Below are positions 28,872 to 42,018 of a DNA stretch of 64,000 nucleotides, one piece after another. A model generated the notes under the pieces. That model was not told the DNA's origin, ran no database searches, and was given only the letters and a program-made list of their open reading frames with translations. A program made the translations under genes and the position numbers. Source of the stretch: Sinonovacula constricta (lineage: Eukaryota > Mollusca > Bivalvia > Cardiida > Solecurtidae); contig CM017556.1 in assembly GCA_007844125.1 (NCBI GenBank), positions 23,153,954 through 23,217,953 on the forward strand. The letters are read 5' to 3'. Within the stretch, counting starts at the first letter, position 1. Every line of letters begins with the position of its first letter.

Positions 28872-30752
28872 CAATGTGACATGAAAAAGTATCTATGCCT
28901 AAAACTTAAAGCTACAAAAAAGGATGTATGTTCATAAGTCGATGACAAGAACGTTTATTTTAAAATTCGTATTGGGAAAATTTACAACCAAACAATGTTC
29001 GACTTGACAAATACATAGACATCAGGTTTCATTAAGCTGACTTTAATAAAATTTCAATATGCAAAATCAAAATGATTTAACGTTAAACACATTTTGAAAT
29101 ATTTAAGACAACGTATCTCCTGTTTAAAAGAGAAGTATAGAATTTAAGTGCACTAATAACACTTTGACATCAAAGATATTTAATACTTGTGAATTTAAGA
29201 AATATGAACACATGTGCACAATTTAGATAAATATAAACATTTCTTTTCAAACAAGCTTAATATAAAGAGACAGCGTCAGTTTCAATTTTGTGTAAACATG
29301 AGTCATATAAAATACACTTTTGTAATATAATTTGTGTTCTATCCTATCGAGCACAGACGTACATATTTTAGTCAAATTTATAATGACAGGTTATGTGCGT
29401 GCTTGAAATATGTATTTTTGAAAAAAAAATTCAACATTGTCAATACTTAAATAATGTCTTTTCTTTATACAAACACTATTTAAGACAGAACCAATATTTC
29501 AACAGTCTTAGATATTGATAAGTTTTAATACGATGAAAATGCACCTGTGTATGGCGATGAAGATTTTATCTATGTTAACGATAACCTAACCGGGAAAATG
29601 AATGATTTTGAATTTAATTGCACCATGAAAAGGAATGTCAGCTAAAGCCTTTCATATTGAAAACTCGCTAAACGCATTTATGTCAGATGGAACACAATTT
29701 TATACAATGCAATAGCAAATACTTACCAAGATTTTCAACATCGTAATTGTAGCCATACAGTGTAGCATATCCAGCAATAGGTAATTTACCTTGGAAGTAA
29801 ATATTGGTAAGAGTATTTGAGGAATATGCTGAAATTGTTTCAGGAAGCTGACGGCCCTCAATATTTTATATAAAAAAATATTATTGTAAAACTGTCGCTT
29901 TTTGTGCTAAAGCAATTTACTTTTTTCATTTAATTTATTATTTGTTTCCTATTTATATTTCCTGAAAAGGGTAATCCGGTGTAAGCTTTAATCACTATAT
30001 GAGGTCAAAAATGAATTCACTTTACTCTGAACATGCGCCAGTGTTGTGTCCATTTTTTATGTATAAATTATAAGTCTTATATATGTATATATATATGAAT
30101 TAGCGTTCATTTTGAGAAGTTCTGACATTATTTCCTGCATAATGAAAAGCATTTTGCTGCAAGTAAATATTATCCATATGCTCTGAGTCAAAATATGGAA
30201 AAACTGCATTGATATATAGCACTAAGATTTTTGTAACTTATTTCAGGAAACTTTTTTTGCGCGAATCATTCCAAATGTAGAATTTGAATGTAGAATTTCT
30301 GTCAAAAAATGCTAGTTTTTCATTAGTTAAATTATTTGAGAAAACATAAAACGTATTCAATTAGAATTTTGTATATTAATATTTAACATTAAGTTTAACA
30401 TTTCTTTATTGCTCTCCTAATATTTACAAGTTCACTTTTCATTTACGCCTAACTCATATTGAACCCAAACCCAACACACAAACTATTATGCAAATCAGTC
30501 AAGTAATTTTAGGAAGCGAGTCAGGACCCTAGACAAACGCAAGATGGCAGTTTAAGCAGGTTTAAAAAATAAAATAAAACAGACCCAGGTCCTAATTTTA
30601 TGTAAATTGTCTGTTGATCAATAATTGGTGATAGTTTATCAGCGGTGTGTGTTATTTAGGCTATAGAAAAAAATGACATAGGATAGCTTCGGCTCAAGTT
30701 TTCCTATTGTAAAAATATACCAAGTGTAATGAAATAAATAATTGAAAAAGGG
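28872..30752. other. AT-rich non-coding DNA
   Basis: Nothing identified on either strand; no open frame worth noting and no repeat beyond short T and A runs. Confidence 0.5.
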
Positions 30753-30802
30753 GTATATATATATATATTTTTTCTTAGGTTCGAGTAGGTGTCGGTGTTT
30801 AT

Positions 30803-32834
<2,032 letters not shown>

Positions 32835-32907
32835 GTGTGCGTTTCCTTAGCTCAATATGTCTATGTATTATTATTGCATTATGTACAAAAACGTTTATCC
32901 ACTGCAG

Positions 32908-33086
32908 TGAGCTGTCATCAGAGCTGCCACCTCTGTTTCGACGTCTGTCAAAAAAGTAGTCCATTTAGGGAAATGGCAGACGTTATGCGACTAGCTTCAC
33001 ACATTCGAGAGATGATTCGCGAATTATCCGAGGTGTTCCCACTTATGAATTGCACGTCTTTGTATAAGATATCGAGCAATCAATAA
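32908..33086 (+). CDS. Candidate Cys-rich small exon, unidentified
   Basis: An acceptor-like TTTATCCACTGCAG ends near 32907. The frame after it reads SCHQSCHLCFDVCQKSS, then FREMADVMRLASHIREMIRE, LSEVFPLMNCTSL and a double stop (TAA TGA). It shows four closely spaced Cys residues followed by a segment that would form an amphipathic helix. The segment is GC-richer than its flanks. The same frame extends upstream to an ATG at 32835 through a short hydrophobic stretch (YVYVLLLHYV), so an 83-residue secreted peptide without splicing is an alternative. I do not recognise a family, and there is no AATAAA close behind the stop (one at about 33422). Confidence 0.28.
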
Positions 33087-36000
33087 TGAGTTTGAGTTCT
33101 TTAACGGTAGTTTCTTTAAGATATTTATAATAATACATATTTACAAACAACGCCAGAACTGTATCACATGTATCCATGTCCTTATTGGGATTAAGTACTG
33201 ATATTATACTTATACTGTAAAGAAATTATGTTTAACCTAAATATATATTTTAGTATACTTATGACTGTCTATACACGAAAACAAGCCCATACCATGCTAT
33301 CGAATAGTATAGAACAGGTACTATTTACAACTATAAAACTTAACTGTCTAAGGCATGGTCTCCTCGCCAGCGCTGTGATTTTTGGAATTGGAAGTGTGCA
33401 CTTAATTTTGGGATTTTAACAATAAACTCATGTTCTTACAAGTATAACATAATATCCTTTTAACGTCTACTTAAATATAGACAGTGGTATTTCTAACATA
33501 ATTTTCAGAACTGTGAAAATATACATTTGAAAAACATCAATTTACTTGAATCACCTAATTTATTGTAACAGTTGAATAACATGGCACTCTCCGTCATTAA
33601 ATCCTACCTCAGCATTCAGTGTGTATCTTACTTTTTCAAGTTTTTTCAATCCTTTGGTAGTAAACAAGCATTCTCAGCACACATTGTCTTCTTGGCTTTA
33701 ATGGTATGTTAACATTTTTCTCAGAGTTATCAAGGAAGCCAATATTTTCAACTATTAACATTCAAACATTATCTATACAACAATTATTGTCAGTCATCAA
33801 AGTATAAACAAGTGATTTCGGCTTTTGCAATATAATCCCTATAGGTAAAATAGAGTATACATTGCTCCCTGGGAGCAGAAATGTGTGTTCTACATTTTGT
33901 ATCAGAACTAGCATTCTCAAACAGTGGAACATACTTTAAAATTTTGATTCTTTTGAATATTTAGCCTGTACTCCTTAGTTTAAATAGGAACTGTTTGGTA
34001 TTGAAATTAACAAATATTCTAGTCTTATTTAATTTTTAGTTTGTCAGAAATTAACATAAAGAACTACAAGAACATGAAAATCATAAACGTGGTCAAGTCA
34101 CATATCCCCAATATTGTGTATTTACCTGCTTGGGCTAAAATGAAGACGTTAAACTAAAGAGGAAATGCCATTACTTATTTTCCAGCTCAACTTCCAAGTG
34201 AGTGTATAACAATATTTGACCATTAAATATCATGAAATCTATTTTTCTATTAGTTGGCCAGTGTGATAGATGTAAGTTATAATTGCACTGATTACACTAT
34301 CAAGCCTTTTAAACTTAATTAATTTCATCTTGACTCCACAGAAATAAAAAAACACGTGAAAGAAATATTGAAAAGCCTTAAAAAGTTTATGTGCATATTT
34401 CCGAAAACATTAAAATTACACTGGGTAATAAGGTATATATGTCTGTTTAAAAATATTATGTAAGACAAAAGCCTTGCGAATTATTAGAAAAGGTTTTGAC
34501 ATCAATAAACGTCTTCGACAACTTCCTGCTTTGCATTATGAAAATGAATAGTTGATATTTTTTTATTTCTAAAATGACTCAGGCTTCCTGGACATCAGAC
34601 AGAACCGACATACGTACATATTTCTTTAAAGATGATGGAACCGGATTTTATGTTGTAACACAGAATTTGAGTTTAGTTTGGTTTAAAAAAAAACATTTTG
34701 TGTAATATATTTGCGTATTTTTGTTTTTTGCATCTATTATGAATACAACATTTCGAAAAGTAGTACAATGCTGAACATAGCTATTCATTTTCACAGCTGA
34801 AAGGGTTTCGTAAAAGTATTAAATCGAAGCCATGTTGTCCCATTTGTGTAACCAAATATTGTATTTATTTTATATGACTTTATATAAACTTAGAAAGACC
34901 GGGGTACGCTTGTAGTTCAGTTATTTTGCTGCGTTGACACAGAAACTTGGTTGTTTCACTGCAGTGGTAAACTAACTATTGTTTATCTTTATATTTGACT
35001 TTTCAAATGTTAATGTGCTACAGTTAAAACAAGGCAAAACAGTTAACCACATAAGCTTCTGAACGCTATCCTTATTAATTATCTTCAAACTACATTATTC
35101 GTCTAGCAAGAGGAAACCAAAGGAAGGGTCATTATTCAAATAAAAGAATGCTTGATATAGACTGTTGTGATAGACGCCTTTTTTGCCAAAAAAGACCCTG
35201 ATTGATTTCGTCTGTAATGCCGTGAACTGTTAGAAGCGGTATTGCTGTTGCTTCCATAAAAAGAAAACAAGTCTGCTCTAATTTCTATGGCATGTTTCAT
35301 TGAATTTTTATTTGACATTTAGATATAGTCACGAAGACATGACTGTATCGCAATCGTCGTATATGCGGAATTGTATCCTCTGATATAGGCAATTATATTA
35401 CGCTTAATAAATGCAAAGTCAATGAACAGCCTGATGCTACAAACGTTTTAAATATATGAGTGATGAGAACTTAAACCTAAAAATAAAATGGCATTTTAGT
35501 TCGAGGGTCAAACGAAATGATTGTTTGGACACCCAATCATTTAAATAAATTTAACAGTTTACAGCTGTTATATTAGAAAGGTATAATAAAACGAAATAAG
35601 TCGTTCAGCTATCCGTGTAAGAGCGAGATGAAAACATCAAAGCGACAATAGAGCAATCATACAGAGAAATTATTTTTTCCGTCACATTTCAGCTAATGTC
35701 GGGCTTGATATTGTCCCAGTTTGACAATCGTTCCATAATTGTTCAAATAAATGCATGCTTATAATTAACTATTTGCTTTTAGTTGTTAATACCTGTCATA
35801 TATATTGAAAAGTATACGAAAAATAGATGAAAAAAAGATATGTTATTATATGCATATTATGTCTTAAGACAGCATGACATGCCAATGGAAATTTATGCTT
35901 TAGAAATAAAAACAATACTCCTTAAAGGTTATAAAATATAGCCAGAAACGAGACATCTAACTAGTTTGATATACACGCAACAGCAAAGATTTACTAATTA

Positions 36001-36200
36001 AGAAACTGTGTTGTGTAAGTTAAATTTTCTCTTTTTTACAGGCACGTTTTTACAGATGTCAGTATGGGATTTTAGAGTCCTGTTCAATACTGATACACTT
36101 GGAATAGTGTTATGTCAATTTAAACATAATATTTGTTTCTTGTATCCATGCAGCAACTTCTTTCCAAAGACAGAACAGACTAGACTAAAAATTGCTTTAT
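33087..36200. other. AT-rich non-coding DNA
   Basis: No supported gene. Frames at 33228-33419 and 35136-35318 are unrecognised. A pyrimidine-rich acceptor-like tract ends at about 36041 (CTCTTTTTTACAG), and a similar one occurs near 39050 in the duplicated copy described below. Neither leads into a recognisable exon. Confidence 0.45.
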
Positions 36201-36559
36201 ATCTTGAAGGTAGACGTGCTATTTGGCCCTAGTTATAAGATGTGACAGGTAATTGGTATCCATAATATTTGCGTTCAGTTATTACTCTGGAAAACCTAGA
36301 CACAAAAATACCATCAGGCAATTCGCAGACATTTCTTTTCTTGCCGTTGCTGTCATCGAGCAAATATACAGTTTAAATTGAAAGGACAGACCTGGACATT
36401 GTTTTTGCTAAGTTTAGAAAATAGGAACACTGCTAGCTTACAAAACATTGACATATTTTCTGACTGTTTACATGGCAAGCTTTATAAAAGTATATGGGTT
36501 TTATATTTACTATAACTTAATTTACGAATACAATTATTCAGGTAACAGTAAAGCTTTAC

Positions 36560-36671
36560 AATAAGAATATATGACAAAGTCCTATGAGCATTGCAACATA
36601 TACCAAACTCCGAAAAAGCGCAGAACAAAGGTATTTCACATGCAAGCCAAGCGAAAAGTAAGAACAAATTT
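36560..36671 (+). repeat. Dispersed repeat, module 1, copy 2
   Basis: Nearly identical to 28418-28529. It lies inside the first unit of the 3-kb tandem duplication and I see no equivalent in the second unit, so it probably inserted after that duplication. Downstream, a short TGACGAGT match to the first copy resumes after about 40 bases missing here. Confidence 0.9.
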
Positions 36672-36973
36672 GTGACGAGTCATTTAACGAAAAGATCAAA
36701 CCCGACAGTTACCGCATTGGAACACAATTTTCGAAATAAGTCGTTCATTCCAATTGGTATGTTTAATTTGCCGTTAATTGCAAAAATAAAAACCAGTACC
36801 CTCGGAATTATAAACATTTAAAGATACATATATACATGTAAATCTTCAACAATAAGGAGTACTTCCTGTTGTCTCAGAGCAAGTTCAAACTACAACGGAC
36901 ATGGTATTATGTTAGTACACTTTTCAATGACGGTCACTGATGTGTTTGTTCTTATTGTTTCCTGAATATTCAC

Positions 36974-37080
36974 ATATTTGTTCTAACTTGGTATTTGGTT
37001 TGCATGTGAAAACCTTTGTCCTGTGCCTGTTCACATATTTATGTTGTAATACTCATAGAACGGTTATATTTCCTAATTTA
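36974..37080 (-). repeat. Dispersed repeat, module 1, inverted diverged copy
   Basis: The complement of this segment aligns with the module at 36560-36671: CATGTGAAAACCTTTGTCCTG corresponds to the internal CATGTGAAATACCTTTGTTCTG, and ATGTTGTAATACTCATAGAAC to ATGTTGCAATGCTCATAGGAC. It is more diverged than the two near-identical copies, so it is older. With the copy 300 bp upstream it forms an imperfect inverted pair. Confidence 0.75.
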
Positions 37081-37310
37081 ATAAACTGCAAACATACGTG
37101 CTGAGGAATATGAAACAATACACTATATAACGCATTGAGCAGAAGTTCGTTCCACATCGACTCGCTAGTTGTATTATATAACCCTGTCAAATCTTCGTGC
37201 TAACAGGAAGGTGTCATGTCGTAAGTCAAGGAATATTGGTAAGACAAAATCACAGGATTTTAACTGTCAGCGTCGCGAGGTAGTTATATCATTTTTTTCT
37301 AAGTGTAGTA

Positions 37311-39199
37311 AGTCCACACAATAACATATTTTCCGTATAACGCAATAAAAATTTCATAATTTATAATTGTTTGGCACAAGGATTATCCAAAGGTTGAGGT
37401 AATATTTGGATTGCTTATTTGAATTTGATTGCAACAACACATGTGTATGCTTAGACGAATAGTTACTAAGCGATAATAAATAAGGCAGAAAAAATGTTCT
37501 GACTTTTGAAAAAGTGGTATTTTTTCAATTCAATTCTTATACGATTGGTTATAGGGTTTCAACGACCTACAAGGACTAAATCTATCTCCAAAAATTGTAA
37601 AAAGGGCGTTTAAAATATTAAAATGCAGCTATTACATTTATCAATAGATTTGTTTAAAGTAATTTGTTTCAGCTAGAAAAAAACATTAGAAATTTGGGGT
37701 TGGTTGGGTGGGAAACAAAAACATAGATATAATATGCTTTGCTTTTGCTTATGGCTTAGTAATTGCTCAAATGGTGTAGCTTTCCCTAGTCGACAGGCAG
37801 AAAAGGGATTTACATTTTAGGGAAATAGGTTCTTTTGACGACTATTAAATTATAGTTGAAACGTATAAACTGCGTTCGGTGTGACATACGTAGCATAGTT
37901 TTATGCAATTTGTCTTTATCTTGATATTTTGATGTAAACATGTTTTATTGCGATATTATTCATGTCGACGTACTGACATTAAATATTTATTATAAGAAAT
38001 TTCTTTGATATTGCATCAATTTGCGGATACAAATCAATTTTGTTTCAGTAATAACACTAGCATGGAATAAGAAATAATCTATTTCCTTTCTGGTGTTGTA
38101 AGATTGGCCATCAGAACAATTTTATTCGAAAATCTAAATTGTGCCTATGACCTCAACCCGAAAAGAATACATCACAATGACTTATGAAAGCTACGCAAAT
38201 GAAATATGTAAGAATTGTTTTCTTTTTACATGCTTCATCAAAAGAAAGACGATGGTAGACATTGGAATAAAATGTTTGCTCTCAGTCATACACGCAGTTT
38301 TTGCTAGGCGTATTCTCGTTAATATATATTGTCTGAACTGTTGATTTTAATGTGTTTGATGCCTTGACACATATATAGCGCTAGTGTTCTTGATATGGTA
38401 ACTATAGAACAAAGCTAGTTTTTATTTGTCGTGGTGAGGTTTTGTATTAGATTAAAAAAAACAATTTGTCAATACATGAAATGAACAAAAAATTATGAAA
38501 CTATGTAAAGCTTATTAATAACATTAAACAATGTTTATAATTGAAAGTGTCGAACCAGTGTTCTATATGTTCCATGTCGACAAGGTACCCGTTGTGCTTA
38601 ATAAAAATTATACTCTATATGGGGCAACTACTTTGGACTTCTTTGAATAAGTTTATCGATAATACGTAAATGTCTGCGAAATATAATTATTGAAAAAAAA
38701 ATCAGAAAAAAACTTCCTTGTAAATACTGAGTAATATAATGTTGACGGACATTGCAATATAACTATCTTTACACAGAGGATTATGCTAGTTAATGTGACT
38801 CAAGCGCTAGTGTTTAAGGATCGGTTATAAAAGCATTTTTAAAAGTATGCACAGTGCACAAATTGTATGTTTATTAACCATTTTAAGATTACACATTGTC
38901 TTGTAATTCAATATATGATCGCTTTAGAGTTCTGTTTAAGTGGAATAATACATTTAATACATTACTGATGAGGTGAAAATAAGATACTAATAATCACCAA
39001 ATGTGAATCTATGTAGTAATATCACCAAGGTAATTTAATAAACTTATTTTTAGAACGGTCGTTTATGTGTGAGCAAGCATAGTCTCTATGTATTTTAAGA
39101 AAAAATAAAATCAGGATTACATTAAACTTATTTATACTTATTATATTATATAAATTTAACGAAAATACAGACACGCCAGAAATGAAAAAGGAACTGTAA
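37311..39199. other. AT-rich non-coding DNA within the duplicated region
   Basis: No supported gene. A frame at 38141-38344 is unrecognised. This is the spacer part of the first unit of the 3-kb tandem duplication. Confidence 0.45.
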
Positions 39200-40345
39200 A
39201 TATACGTCTAGTAATAGAGAAGTGCGAGGTAGTTTGTATCAATAATAATTAAATTCTATATGAGCTCTGGACAAAACTCAGACATAAAAATACCCTAAGG
39301 CTGACGCAAACATGTTTCTCTTTGTCGTTGTTTTGCCATCAAGCTACAATTTTGTTACGCCATATGTTAATATCATTAGAGAGTCTAAGACCAGGAAGGT
39401 GTCTTTATTTTATGGAGAAAATAAAATTAAACATCCCAATGATTTTATGACCTTGGGTAGTTTCCACTGTAGTTCCAGTTGTCTGTGTCAAATTTGTCTA
39501 TGCTTATTTATATTAATTATAGATTCTTAAGGCATATAAGCAAAAATCGCAATGAAGGCGAAACTTGCGGATATATACCAGCTTTATTTTAAAGCTGCAC
39601 ATATGCTGATAACCGAAATACAAATGATTAAGTTATCAGCATGTTCAATGATCATTAGGTTATGGCAGGTTGCATTGTGGTTTCACCGGAACTTAAAGCT
39701 CAATTGACGAAGTAAACAAGAGTACATTTAAACAATTGGTGTTAATGCTGTTAATGCCATCAGTCAAATGTGTTATATGCATTGGACGGTAAACAATCAG
39801 AAATATTGACCAGAAGACACTGATGACAGTTAACAAACAGCTATATTTGGTTTTTATCCGAAATGTTAAACATATATAAACATTCGCACTTTTTCTTTGT
39901 TATTGCTATATAAAATAATCAGCTAACGTAGTCAAGTGTATGATCATTTTAGCATGAATGAACGATACATATACTCCAGTTAAAACATAAACATTTACTC
40001 ATAAACTCCGCTTTATTATTAATGTCAATAATTACTATAACGTATTTACTTTGTATTTTTCTTCGGCAGGTTGGCGATCTCACAAATACGTATTTTGAAA
40101 TATCGCCAAACTTAAGATATGTCCAAGAAACTTGAAATGCTCACATGCTTAACGTATGTCTCTTTCGATTTTCTATAAGGCAGTTCGATTTACTGAAGTT
40201 TGAAAATAAATTGCCTGAACATGGTTCCTTGTGGGTAAAAAGACGTTACTGGAAGACTGTACTTTAGGAGGTGTGTGTATAATTAAATCAGAGGATTTAT
40301 ACTGTCAGCTTAGCTAGACAATCTCATCACTTTCCCAAGAGACCG
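39200..40345 (+). repeat. Diverged tandem duplication, unit 2
   Basis: Counterpart of the segment 3 kb upstream, with the same order and orientation of the two matching blocks. It lacks the near-identical dispersed repeat found in the other unit. The boundaries are estimates because divergence is high outside the matching blocks. Confidence 0.6.
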
Positions 40346-40726
40346 GATTTTCTATCAAAACTTTTGCTTATTTGCCGATTCCATTTAAAATACACACTGT
40401 TTTGCACATGTTGCGACGGGAAAATACTTAACAGAAATAAAACTGGAATAAGTCAACATTCTTTTTTAATTTTATTTTCCCATACTAGTTGATTTGTTGT
40501 TGTACATGGTGTTTTGCTATAATAGCTTTGGGTTGTCATTGGTAACCATATTTCTTAAGTTTAAAAATTATGAACTTAACTATAAATGCTACGTTGAGAC
40601 GCCAACTACCAACTCAATTAAAAAAAGCAATTTATTTTCATTCAACGAAAAAAGCATTAATGGGATATGGAGAATACCAGGTTAGTGTTGATATAGATAT
40701 ATGTTATTATGCTTTCTGATTTTCAG

Positions 40727-40913
40727 GCCGAGCATGATAACATGTACATGTAACTTCATCAACACAAACCGGGCAATTTTCATCCCACCATCAACAGTTT
40801 TTGTTTCAAATGGACTAAAAGGAAAAACATTTAAATTTACCGCTACTCCTCATCCCAAACATGATCTGACCTTCCAATGCAATACACAAAATTCATGCGC
40901 GTGTATAGTGTAA
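40727..40913 (+). CDS. Candidate terminal exon of an unidentified small protein
   Basis: A good acceptor (GCTTTCTGATTTTCAG, ending at 40726) opens a 61-codon frame. It reads PSMITCTCNFINTNRAIFIP, then PSTVFVSNGLKGKTFKFTAT, then PHPKHDLTFQCNTQNSCACI with a final V, and ends at TAA (40911-40913). The balanced composition, the Cys pattern (CxC, C, CxC) and the beta-strand-like middle suggest a real extracellular domain rather than noise. A donor-like CAG|GTTAGT lies only 46 bp upstream at 40680. Splicing there would join an in-phase ATG (40667) to give about 66 residues, but a 46-nt intron is unusually short. A distant upstream exon is the alternative. No poly(A) signal is obvious close behind. 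The family is not recognised. Confidence 0.4.
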
Positions 40914-41844
40914 TTCGGACTTAAAAAGTTTTATTTTAAAATTAACAAATAGGACAATGTTATTTATTTTATTTTATTTGCACTATACGTAAGGTTGTAA
41001 TTTTATTAATTACCATAATTCATAAAATTCACACCCTCGTATAAAGTTATACATGTAGTCTGTAATGTCATGGCAATGCAACATGCTAAGCACATGACAT
41101 AAAGCAACGCGAATTACATTCGGTTTTTATGTGTGTATGTGGTTGTAACAAACAGTTTGCTCATGGTTTTTTGATTGTTGATGACATTGAAATTCAGAAC
41201 ATTGAATATAGCGCCATAAAAAAGTTTTTGTTTTTGACAAGTTGACTTGAGAATTTTGGATTAGACGTCTTGTGTTGGTTTGAGTAGTTAGAATACAAAG
41301 GCTGGAACAATCGTCATCGTCTAAACAGTTGTTTATTTTGATAATATACAGTATTTAATTTAAGCACTATCATTCATTTGCTTTATTAAAAGCGAGCAAG
41401 GAAAATAAATAGATTAGTTTTTTTCTAACGGTTATCTTGACGTAACAGCAAAATTCATTTATATGATTTCATGGATATGGCAAAACTTTATGTTTTCAAA
41501 GTAGCTGGTCTACGTTTTTGATCATTGAAAACATGTATAATCAAGCCAAATAGTATATTGTAATGTGTTTTTTTCAATGCCTTTAGTCTGAAAGTAATAG
41601 AGTTGTTTGTAAACTATCTTGAATGTTTTGTTGTCATTAACCGTTTCTGATTTGAAGTTTCTACTTCAGAACAATTCAGATACAGCGTTTCATGGCTAGC
41701 ATATACAATGTAATATATGTTTACTCTTTTGACTAAAAGTATTTTTGAATGTATACAAAATAACAACATTAAACCTTTTTTATTCTCAGTCAAAACAACG
41801 GCAATATAAAATGTTGTGTTTAATATACTACGCAGTGAAATTAT
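40914..41844. other. AT-rich non-coding DNA
   Basis: Nothing identified. The minus-strand frame that starts in the following minisatellite runs through part of this stretch only because the repeat units lack stops. Confidence 0.5.
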
Positions 41845-42018
41845 GTCTAGTAGATTATATTTAAATAAGGTTTTGTGATAACAATAGTGAGCACATATTT
41901 CTAGTAGAGTATATTTAAATAAGCCTTTGAAATTAAAATAAGGCTTTGAGATTAAAATAGTGACCAACTATGTCTTGTAGAGTAGATTTAAATAAGGCTT
42001 CGAGATTAAAATAGAGGG
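41845..42018. repeat. Degenerate minisatellite, three units
   Basis: Units begin at about 41845, 41900 and 41973, each with TCTAGTAGAGTATATTTAAA-like sequence followed by TAAGGCTTTGAGATTAAAAT. The middle unit contains an extra internal copy of the AATAAGGCTTTGAGATTAAA part, which accounts for the uneven spacing (55 and 73 bp). A minus-strand open frame of 117 codons crossing it (41614-41967) has matching internal repeats and is a by-product. Confidence 0.88.

Larger units (their letters stand above)
36220..37310 (+). repeat. Diverged tandem duplication, unit 1
   Basis: Two blocks here have collinear counterparts about 3 kb downstream. At 36245-36375 (with ACACAAAAATACCATCAGGC and CTTGCCGTTGCTGTCATC) the counterpart is 39225-39350 (ACATAAAAATACCCTAAGGC and TTGTCGTTGTTTTGCCATC). 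At 37245-37295 (ATCACAGGATTTTAACTGTC) it is 40280-40330 (ATCAGAGGATTTATACTGTC). Offsets of about 2.98 and 3.03 kb agree, so this is a segmental tandem duplication rather than scattered repeats. No reading frame is conserved between the units in the blocks I translated. Confidence 0.6.

Noticed and set aside
36041..36232. Exon starting after the strong acceptor-like CTCTTTTTTACAG
   Set aside because: The acceptor looks good, but none of the three frames gives a recognisable or conserved product, and the equivalent frame is not kept in the duplicated copy near 39.05 kb.
41614..41967. 117-codon minus-strand frame with internal repeats
   Set aside because: It follows the minisatellite units and its repeats are explained by them; no known motif.
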